Assembly (NCBI GenBank): GCA_021413535.1
Contig: JAIOQF010000280.1
Span: forward strand, 1 to 7,337
DNA length: 7,337 nucleotides
Origin: Verrucomicrobiota bacterium
GTDB taxonomy: Bacteria; Verrucomicrobiota; Verrucomicrobiia; Verrucomicrobiales; Verrucomicrobiaceae
Reading direction: 5' to 3'
In this document: piece after piece, positions 1 through 4,134 of the stretch
Position numbering within the stretch: position 1 is the stretch's first letter
How the letters are laid out: the number at the start of each line of letters is the position of its first letter
Notes under the pieces: generated by a model
Database searches by the model: none
Told to the model about the DNA's origin: nothing
What the model saw: only the letters and a program-made list of their open reading frames with translations
Program-made: the position numbers and the translations under genes

Positions 1-299
1 TTTATGGCAACGTCACCAAAGAACAAGTTGCCAGTGCTGTTGCCGTGCCCTGTGTCCCCGCTGGCCACACCTTGAAACGTGTAAAGCCCGTCAAGGTCGA
101 TCGTGAGGCCGTGCTTCGCGAGGTCGTCGCGGAAACCACCCCAATCGCCCGTCAGCTTGGAGCGTTCCAGAAGAGATCCACCAAAAGTTTCTGCGGGTTG
201 TGCAGGGGCGGGATTCTTATCAGCGGGCGAGACGGACGTGCCAGCTTGCAGCAGGGTGACACCGGCGAGCAGCGCAAGGGCGAGATAGGAAGCGTGCAT
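1..299 (-). CDS. OprB-family carbohydrate-selective porin, N-terminal part (cut by window edge)
   Basis: The reading frame is open from the ATG at 299 down to base 1, giving 99 codons; the C-terminal part lies outside the window. The first ~20 residues (MHASYLALALLAGVTLLQAG) form a hydrophobic export signal, followed by a low-complexity Ser/Pro/Ala/Lys linker. Next comes LLERSKLTGDWGGFRDDLAK, which matches the hallmark N-terminus of OprB porins (LTGDWGG.RD.LA..G), then a beta-strand-like stretch (TIDLDGLYTFQGVASG). The family forms outer-membrane beta-barrels for sugar uptake, usually 400-500 residues, so most of the protein is missing here. The signal has no Lys/Arg in its n-region when read from this ATG. 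An in-frame TTG at 332 would add HHKTPTHLKS and give a charged n-region, so the true start is uncertain. No Shine-Dalgarno sequence is visible. The family call rests on the one motif and the signal; no homology search was possible. Confidence 0.8.
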   Translation of the reverse strand, partial: MHASYLALALLAGVTLLQAGTSVSPADKNPAPAQPAETFGGSLLERSKLTGDWGGFRDDLAKHGLTIDLDGLYTFQGVASGDTGHGNSTGNLFFGDVAI

Positions 300-842
300 T
301 GATTTTAGGTGAGTAGGAGTTTTGTGATGCAATTGAATTTTTAGTTGGCCCTTGCCTCTAAACTCGGGCGAACCGATTTGGTGGACAATTATTTATCATG
401 CTTGACCCTATGTCTCGGCAGATGTTGCGCGAAGTCTTGTCGTTCTTGTTCGAAAATGACACATGCTTTGCGTTGCTTGGGAAATGAGTGAAGCGGGACG
501 CATCACCTACTTTTTTCACCACGCTCACTCGGGATTCAAGTCCCAGCGTTTGGCGACTTCGGAAAGCTCTTCGCGCAGGGGCCACTCATCGGGACGCGGG
601 TCCTGGCCGCGTCTGATTGTGTCTGTCCCAATGTGAGGGAAACACGAACTTCTGATTCTCCGCTCGCCATCGGCAAGTCATCCATCTGAGTGTTTTGCCT
701 AAATTTCACACACAGCCACACACCTCACGTCCTGTTCCCGCGCTACGTTCCGTGACTGTCCAGCTCGTCATCCCAAATATTCATTTCATAGCAAACAGAG
801 CACTTGCGATGAACCACTCAAGGCGGCACACTCACCGGCATT
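300..842. other. Gene-poor intergenic stretch between porin and thioredoxin-like gene
   Basis: I see no convincing gene in these 543 bases. The porin and the thioredoxin-like gene diverge from it, so it should hold both promoters, but I found no convincing -35/-10 pair for either. The only recognisable content is a degraded copy of the aldo/keto reductase gene end at 488-608, listed separately. The AT-rich stretch around 385-410 is the most likely upstream region for the porin. I see nothing identifiable at 613-842. Short open frames here are out of register with any conserved-looking protein. Confidence 0.7.
488..608 (-). pseudogene. Orphan copy A of the aldo/keto reductase 3' end
   Basis: By eye, this segment aligns with 2107-2226 over about 120 bases, with roughly eight differences including a one-base length change in the T-run near 511-516. 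Read on the minus strand in the reductase frame it gives GQDPRPDEWPLREELSEVAK then RWDLNPE and a stop. The intact gene ends NPEWAW; here the TGG for Trp has become TGA. The match continues past the stop codon into the downstream flank (GCGGGACGCATCACCTACTT type sequence at 494-513). The copied unit is therefore gene end plus trailer, not a protein domain alone. Upstream of base 612 the similarity to the reductase is lost. There is no start codon, so this is a remnant or a repeat element, not a working gene. Confidence 0.85.
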
Positions 843-1388
843 ATGAAAACATTTCTTGCCGGACTCGGATTCATCGTCCTCTTCTCTTGCGGCACGCTCT
901 GCGCCGCCGACCTAAAGAAAACTGAGGCAACCCCTGCCCATACCCTCGATCAATTTAAGCTCGGCACCTACATCACCGGCCCGGAAGTGACGCTTGCCGA
1001 TGCGAAAGGGAAGGCAGTCGTCATCGAGGCATGGGGCGTTCATTGCGGACCGTGCCTTGCGAGCCTGCCTCACATCGAGCAGATTGCGAAACGTAACAAG
1101 GGCAAGATGCTCGTTTTCGGCGCACACTCGCAGAATGCGAGCAACGACGAGGTCAAGAAGGTGGTGAAAAAGAACAACCTCACTTACACGATCACCGACC
1201 AGGTGAGCGGACCGGTCAACTTTAGCGGCATCCCGCACGCGTTCGTCTTTGATATCACCGGAACTCTCATTTTCAACGGCCATCCTGCGGACAAGGAATT
1301 CGAGTCCGCAGTGCGCAAAGCCACGCGAGGTGCCAGCGAGGAAAAGCTGAGTGGGCTTGATGCCCTCAAGGCTCTGCAGGCCAAGTAG
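843..1388 (+). CDS. Exported thioredoxin-like (TlpA/ResA-type) protein
   Basis: This 181-residue protein has a thioredoxin fold. Residues 1-22 are a signal sequence (MKTFLAGLGFIVLFSCGTLC, then AAD). Cleavage after Ala-Ala by signal peptidase I looks likely; Cys16 in LFSC is a weaker lipoprotein alternative because Phe sits two residues before it. The active site is WGVHCGPC with the redox pair Cys68/Cys71. The residue before the first Cys is His, where Trp is usual. The cis-proline loop is GIPHAFVFD with Pro131, and the following ITGTLIFNG is the usual strand-turn-strand. Proteins of this kind reduce or exchange disulfides in the periplasm, for example in cytochrome c maturation; no partner gene is visible here to fix the role. 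The start is chosen because it gives a complete signal peptide; no clear Shine-Dalgarno precedes it. It is the only plus-strand gene in the window, and it lies between two orphan copies of the reductase gene end. Confidence 0.92.
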   Translation: MKTFLAGLGFIVLFSCGTLCAADLKKTEATPAHTLDQFKLGTYITGPEVTLADAKGKAVVIEAWGVHCGPCLASLPHIEQIAKRNKGKMLVFGAHSQNASNDEVKKVVKKNNLTYTITDQVSGPVNFSGIPHAFVFDITGTLIFNGHPADKEFESAVRKATRGASEEKLSGLDALKALQAK

Positions 1389-1443
1389 GCCCGTTCGTTC
1401 AAAGTCACGAGGGTCAGGCAGCCTCCACACGGTGCGTGCTAAA

Positions 1444-1473
1444 GTGAAGATGCTGCATTGCCAGCATTTTCAC
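1444..1473. terminator. Hairpin downstream of the thioredoxin-like gene
   Basis: GTGAAGATGCTG (1444-1455) pairs with CAGCATTTTCAC (1462-1473) around the six-base loop CATTGC: 11 Watson-Crick pairs plus one G-T. It lies 55 bases after the thioredoxin-like stop codon and also just beyond the end of the minus-strand small-gene pair. It could therefore act as a shared end for two converging transcripts. There is no long T-run on either side, so simple intrinsic termination is doubtful. Its right arm is also the beginning of repeat copy B. Confidence 0.45.
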
Positions 1474-1536
1474 CACGCGCACTCGGGATTCAAGTCCCGG
1501 CGTTTGGCGACTTCGGAAAGTTCCTCGCGTAGAGGC
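1467..1536 (-). pseudogene. Orphan copy B of the aldo/keto reductase 3' end
   Basis: About 70 bases match copy A (513-582) with around six substitutions, and match the intact gene end near 2131-2200. In the reductase frame the minus strand reads PLREELSEVAKRRDLNPECA then W and a stop, so two Trp codons are changed (to Arg and Cys) while the frame is kept. It directly follows the stop codon of the 81-residue small gene and is in the same frame as it. Readthrough of that TGA would append this tail. The copy is shorter than copy A, and its flank beyond the stop differs: a different hairpin replaces the reductase trailer. Confidence 0.8.
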
Positions 1537-1538
1537 AG

Positions 1539-1784
1539 TCATTCCAGTTCTACGCCAAAGGGAACTTGACCTGGAACAAGGAAGGTTTTGATCAGTTCTC
1601 CTTCGCCACAGACGATCATGCTGGAGAATTTCTTGAACCACGAACCATCTGGAACTTCCGGCTCGAGGTCGAGCCAGGCGGCCAATGATCGAAGCTCGCG
1701 AGCGGAAATGCTTCGCTCATCCACACGTTGCAACAAATGCTGCCAGAGGGCGGGAGGCAGATTTCGACGACGGACTTTCGGCAT
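1539..1784 (-). CDS. Small unknown protein, second gene of a two-gene module (possible toxin-like partner)
   Basis: This encodes 81 residues and I do not recognise a named family with confidence. It starts with a basic MPKVRRRNLPPALWQHLLQR, continues with a helical stretch (SISARELRSLAAWLDLEPEV), then PDGSWFKKFSSMIVCGEGEL, and ends in a strand-rich IKTFLVPGQVPFGVELE. The Trp-Phe-Lys-Lys-Phe and VCGEGELIKTFL segments look like a conserved core, which argues for a real gene. The start lies three bases after the stop codon of the upstream 70-residue gene, so the two are probably co-translated. A small, basic second gene after a small acidic first gene fits toxin-antitoxin architecture, but nothing in the sequence proves toxicity. 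The protein has no signal peptide or membrane segment. Its stop codon abuts repeat copy B. Confidence 0.7.
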   Translation of the reverse strand: MPKVRRRNLPPALWQHLLQRVDERSISARELRSLAAWLDLEPEVPDGSWFKKFSSMIVCGEGELIKTFLVPGQVPFGVELE

Positions 1785-1787
1785 CAG

Positions 1788-2000
1788 CTATTTCGTGCCG
1801 TAGAAGCCGATGGTGAGTTCTTCTTTCAGTCTCGCCGCTTCTGCACGATCATCCGTGGCAGCTAATTTCTCCGCGAGAACTTCAAGCTCATCGGCTGAGA
1901 GAGCATGCGCAGTTTCCATGGTGCGGGTAAATCGAAGCACTTCATCACGCCCGTTCGGCGGGAGTGCTTTGATTTCAGCAATGACTTGTGTCGCTGTCAT
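1788..2000 (-). CDS. Small unknown acidic protein, first gene of a two-gene module (possible antitoxin-like partner)
   Basis: This encodes 70 residues. The N-terminal half (MTATQVIAEIKALPPNGRDE, then VLRFTRTM) is helical and resembles the start of many short antitoxin or addiction-module proteins (T...VI.EI.ALP...R.EVL.F). The middle (LSADELEVLAEKLAATDD) is acidic and helical, and the end is KEELTIGFYGTK. It has no transmembrane or export signal. It is followed after three bases by the 81-residue gene. A strong promoter-like pair lies immediately upstream, and its expected transcription start falls on the ATG, so translation may be leaderless; no Shine-Dalgarno is present. The antitoxin role is an inference from size, charge and pairing only. 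It could equally be a small regulator of its neighbour. Confidence 0.7.
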   Translation of the reverse strand: MTATQVIAEIKALPPNGRDEVLRFTRTMETAHALSADELEVLAEKLAATDDRAEAARLKEELTIGFYGTK

Positions 2001-2006
2001 GGCAAG

Positions 2007-2035
2007 ATTTTACGCCTCTGAGTGCGGCGGGTCAA
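2007..2035 (-). promoter_or_regulatory. Sigma70-type promoter of the small two-gene module, probably leaderless
   Basis: On the minus strand, TTGACC (2035-2030) and TAAAAT (2012-2007) are separated by exactly 17 bases. They match the -35 and -10 consensus at five of six positions each. The ATG of the 70-residue gene starts at 2000, seven bases after the -10 element, which is where transcription would be expected to begin. The mRNA would then have no 5' leader. Confidence 0.6.
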
Positions 2036-2062
2036 ATGCTTCGTGTCAGCACGCCCGTTTAG

Positions 2063-2134
2063 AGAAAAGTAGGCGATGCCTCTGGCTTCGCGTGTGTTGA
2101 CGGAGGGTGAAGCGGGACGCATCACCTACTTTTC
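2063..2134 (-). terminator. Large stem-loop directly after the aldo/keto reductase stop codon
   Basis: AGAAAAGTAGGCGATGC (2063-2079) pairs with GCATCACCTACTTTTCT (2118-2134), with one mismatch that is a G-U pair on one strand. Inside the long loop, GCTTC (2085-2089) pairs with GAAGC (2109-2113). On the minus strand the structure begins at the reductase stop codon and its descending arm ends in TTTTCTCT. It could work as a terminator or mRNA stabiliser. The near arm with its flank is also present in repeat copy A at 488-514, but the far arm is not. Confidence 0.45.
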
Positions 2135-2226
2135 TACCACGCCCACTCGGGATTCAAATCCCAGCGTTTGGCAACTTCGGAAAGCTCTTCGCGCAGGGGC
2201 CACTCGTCGGGACGCGGCTCCTGACC
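2107..2226 (-). repeat. Repeat copy C: native 3' end of the aldo/keto reductase gene plus trailer
   Basis: This is the segment shared with orphan copies A (488-608) and B (1467-1536). It encodes reductase residues from about 346 to 375 (GQEPRPDEWPLREELSEVAK, then RWDLNPEWAW) and includes 27 trailer bases after the stop. It carries the palindromic core GGGATTCAAATCCC (GGGATTCAAGTCCC in copies A and B). It is the only copy attached to a full-length gene, so it is either the parent sequence or the place where the element lies in frame. Confidence 0.8.
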
Positions 2227-3261
2227 GTGATGACGGGTGCTGGCGCCTTTGAGTTTCATACAGCCGGTGTTGTCGCCAATGGCCGTGATTTGTTTCACTT
2301 CCTCAACTGAAAGTGGATTGATTTCCGGCAGCGCGGCGAGGTCATCCACTTTGCTTTCGATGGTCTTTGCGCCTTCGTAAGCTTCTTGAATAAGAGTGGG
2401 GACGACGCTCTTCACAGGTTCCTGAGCGAGATTCCAGAGGCAAGAGAGTTGCAGTGCGGTCAAGCCATGGCGCTGGGCGATGGGGCGGACTTGATCGAGC
2501 TTTTCGTTGCCGTGTTCGACCCATCCAGCAGGGCGGTGGCTGCGGTGGTCGCCATCGCGGAATTTGTGACCAGGGTGAACGTCGTCATGGAAGATGCCGC
2601 CGAAGTCCACGACGCGAGCGAGCAGGTTGATGTTGTATTTTTTCGCGGCAGGCAGGACGAACTGGCCAGGCCAGGGCTCGAAGGGATTGAGGATGATCAT
2701 GGCCCAGTCAATGTCATCGCCAAATTTTTCAAAGCACTGGATGATGTCGAGCGTGAAGCCGTTGGCGGGGCCGGGGGCGATGCCAAGGCGATCCGTGAGG
2801 CCGCGAGTTTTCAGCGCGCGCATGGCGTCCCAGACCTTCGGGCTGCTGTAGCCGATGGTGTCGGGATTATGCAGGAGGAGGCAGTCGAACTTCGAGGTGT
2901 TGCAGCGTTCGAGCGATTTTTCCGTGGCCATGACGAGGTATTCCTCATACTGCTCGGGACCGCGCAGGCCGGGCTCGGTGAAACGTGGATAGCCCTTGGC
3001 ACCGCTGCGAAGACCGCCATAGAAATCATGGCCGACGATGCCGACCAGGGAGTAAGTATCGCGTGGGATTCCTTTGAGTGCTTCGCCGAGCAACGAGTCC
3101 GCGCGGCCCGCGCCGTAAACATCCGCGGTGACGAAGGTGCGGATGCCTTTTTCGTAGTTGAGGCGCACAAGTTTGACGTAGCGTTCTTCGTCGAGTTGTT
3201 CGCCGAAATGCATGAAGCGTCCGCCGCTCCAGGTGCCGAATGCGGTGCGTGTGATATCCAT
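2134..3261 (-). CDS. Aldo/keto reductase family protein with altered catalytic tetrad
   Basis: This 375-residue protein has an aldo/keto reductase TIM barrel. The first strand region (FGTWSGGRFMHFG), the ADVYGAGRADSLLGEAL segment (residues 46-62), FDCLLLHNPD (126-133) and the late QLSCLWNLAQEPVKSVVPT (271-289) all fit the family. Catalytic Tyr49 and His131 are present. The position of the catalytic Asp (family form D-T-A-x-x-Y) is Val44, and by eye alignment the catalytic Lys position is Ile75 in SLVGIVGHD. Classical NAD(P)H-dependent carbonyl reduction is therefore questionable. The C-terminal ~35 residues (after KLKGAS) are rich in charge and Trp, and are the part duplicated elsewhere in the window. 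There is no signal peptide, so the protein is probably cytoplasmic. The start is supported by the barrel's usual N-terminus and a promoter-like pair just upstream. The length is slightly above the usual ~320 residues because of the tail. The substrate is unknown. Confidence 0.92.
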   Translation of the reverse strand: MDITRTAFGTWSGGRFMHFGEQLDEERYVKLVRLNYEKGIRTFVTADVYGAGRADSLLGEALKGIPRDTYSLVGIVGHDFYGGLRSGAKGYPRFTEPGLRGPEQYEEYLVMATEKSLERCNTSKFDCLLLHNPDTIGYSSPKVWDAMRALKTRGLTDRLGIAPGPANGFTLDIIQCFEKFGDDIDWAMIILNPFEPWPGQFVLPAAKKYNINLLARVVDFGGIFHDDVHPGHKFRDGDHRSHRPAGWVEHGNEKLDQVRPIAQRHGLTALQLSCLWNLAQEPVKSVVPTLIQEAYEGAKTIESKVDDLAALPEINPLSVEEVKQITAIGDNTGCMKLKGASTRHHGQEPRPDEWPLREELSEVAKRWDLNPEWAW

Positions 3262-3271
3262 AGGGGTGCGG

Positions 3272-3299
3272 AGTTTACTGAGAAATACGTCGTGGTCAA
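3272..3299 (-). promoter_or_regulatory. Promoter-like pair in front of the aldo/keto reductase
   Basis: On the minus strand, TTGACC (3299-3294) is followed after 16 bases by TAAACT (3277-3272). The match is good at -35 and moderate at -10. The expected start of transcription is near 3265, only about four bases before the ATG at 3261. As with the small-gene module, this implies a very short or absent leader. It suggests that the reductase can be expressed apart from the TPR and unknown genes upstream. Confidence 0.4.
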
Positions 3300-3360
3300 A
3301 ACGCAGTGTTGCGCGGGGTTTGCGCGAAGTGTGGCGGCTGTTGCGGAGGGCCGACGTGGG

Positions 3361-4134
3361 TCATAGCGAGAGGTCGGCAGAGGGCTGCCGACCCACAACA
3401 CCCAGCCAGTCGACGCGGGTCTCGCTCTTGAGGTAGAAGGAGAGAAACGAAACAGCGCCCGGTGAAATGTCTGGTGGTGATGTCAGAACGCCGGGAGCAT
3501 CTGGATAGGCGGATAAACAGTTGGCGAGTTCCGCGGGGGTCGCTGGGATGAACTTGCGGCTTGAGAAATTCAGATCGTTCCAGGATGCGATCTCCAGTCG
3601 TGGGATGACGCTGCCGGGAGGGAGTGGGGTGGGATCGAGCAGCCAGGCATCCGGCAGCAGATCGAGTAAACTATCCACCGTGGCTCGTCGCAGTTCACGT
3701 TCCCAGAAGTCGCGCAATGGCCGGAGGTGCAGCAGCGCGAGCCAGAGTGATTCATTCAAGGATGCGGGTGGCGCGAGCACTTCGGTCTGTTCTTGAGCTG
3801 CGGATTGCAGTGACTGGAGTGCAGCGTCGCACTGCGCTGCGCTGGCGATGATCGGATGCAGGACGAGCCGGGTGGCATCGAGCGTGAGCTGGCAGGCAAA
3901 GACGCCGCTGCTGGTGATGGCAGTTGCCTGCCAGGCTTGCGCAGGCTGCAGCCAGGGGGCGAGTTCAGGATACGACGACTGCTTGATTCGCAGCCGGTCG
4001 CAGGCTGCGGCGAAGCGCACGATCTGGTGACCGAGGGACGAGAGGATTTTACGCTGCGCTTTGGACAGATCCATGTCGCCGGTCATCGGCGATGCCGATC
4101 CAGAGGCGCGGGTGGTGGCGGGCTGGCTCGACAC
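3361..4134 (-). CDS. Unrecognised 257-residue protein, coupled to the TPR gene
   Basis: I do not recognise a family. The frame opens at GTG 4134, immediately after the TAA of the TPR gene with no spacer; the next in-frame ATGs are at 4086 and 4074. The region from MDLSKAQRKI (ATG at 4074) looks like the start of the conserved part, since the preceding residues are Ser/Thr/Ala-rich filler, so the functional start may be later than 4134. The body is helical and Leu/Ala-rich, with notable stretches SYPELAPWLQPAQAWQATAI, LNESLWLALLHLRPLRDFWE (about 125-144) and LEIASWNDLNFSSRKFIPAT. It has no signal peptide and no convincing membrane segment. The last residues (GRQPSADLSL) are encoded by a REP-like hairpin, which may have replaced or extended the original C-terminus. 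The direct junction with the TPR gene implies a shared function or complex. The call as a gene rests on its length, its codon register and the operon fit. Confidence 0.8.
   Translation of the reverse strand: MSSQPATTRASGSASPMTGDMDLSKAQRKILSSLGHQIVRFAAACDRLRIKQSSYPELAPWLQPAQAWQATAITSSGVFACQLTLDATRLVLHPIIASAAQCDAALQSLQSAAQEQTEVLAPPASLNESLWLALLHLRPLRDFWERELRRATVDSLLDLLPDAWLLDPTPLPPGSVIPRLEIASWNDLNFSSRKFIPATPAELANCLSAYPDAPGVLTSPPDISPGAVSFLSFYLKSETRVDWLGVVGRQPSADLSL
3372..3393. repeat. REP-like perfect hairpin inside the end of the unknown gene
   Basis: GGTCGGCAG (3372-3380) and CTGCCGACC (3385-3393) form a perfect 9-bp stem with loop AGGG. An alternative outer arm exists: GTGGGTC at 3356-3362 is complementary to GACCCAC at 3390-3396. 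The hairpin encodes residues close to the C-terminus of the 257-residue protein. A compact GC-rich palindrome at a gene end is typical of dispersed REP-type elements, and it could also terminate or stabilise the TPR/unknown mRNA. No second copy is present in this window. Confidence 0.55.

Noticed and set aside
530..547. tRNA T-arm-like sequence (GGGATTCAAGTCCC) in the repeats
   Set aside because: There is no acceptor, D or anticodon arm around it, and the same bases are coding sequence in the intact reductase.
695..925. 76-codon plus-strand frame upstream of the thioredoxin-like gene
   Set aside because: It overlaps the thioredoxin start in another frame, and its His/Arg-rich content shows no protein-like pattern.
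912..1430. 172-codon open frame on the minus strand opposite the thioredoxin-like gene
   Set aside because: The plus strand encodes a clear CGPC thioredoxin with signal peptide; the antisense frame has no recognisable features.
488..2226. Integron-type cassette array with attC sites
   Set aside because: The repeats lack the GTTRRRY core sites and the usual paired arms, no integrase is visible, and the cargo genes point in different directions. A looser cassette idea is kept as a finding only.
488..2226. CRISPR-like repeats
   Set aside because: There are only three diverged copies of unequal length at irregular distances, with whole genes in between.
2386..3366. 326-codon open frame on the plus strand opposite the aldo/keto reductase
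   Set aside because: It is antisense to a clear reductase, and its Ala/Val/Asp-rich sequence shows no domain; it is a compositional shadow.
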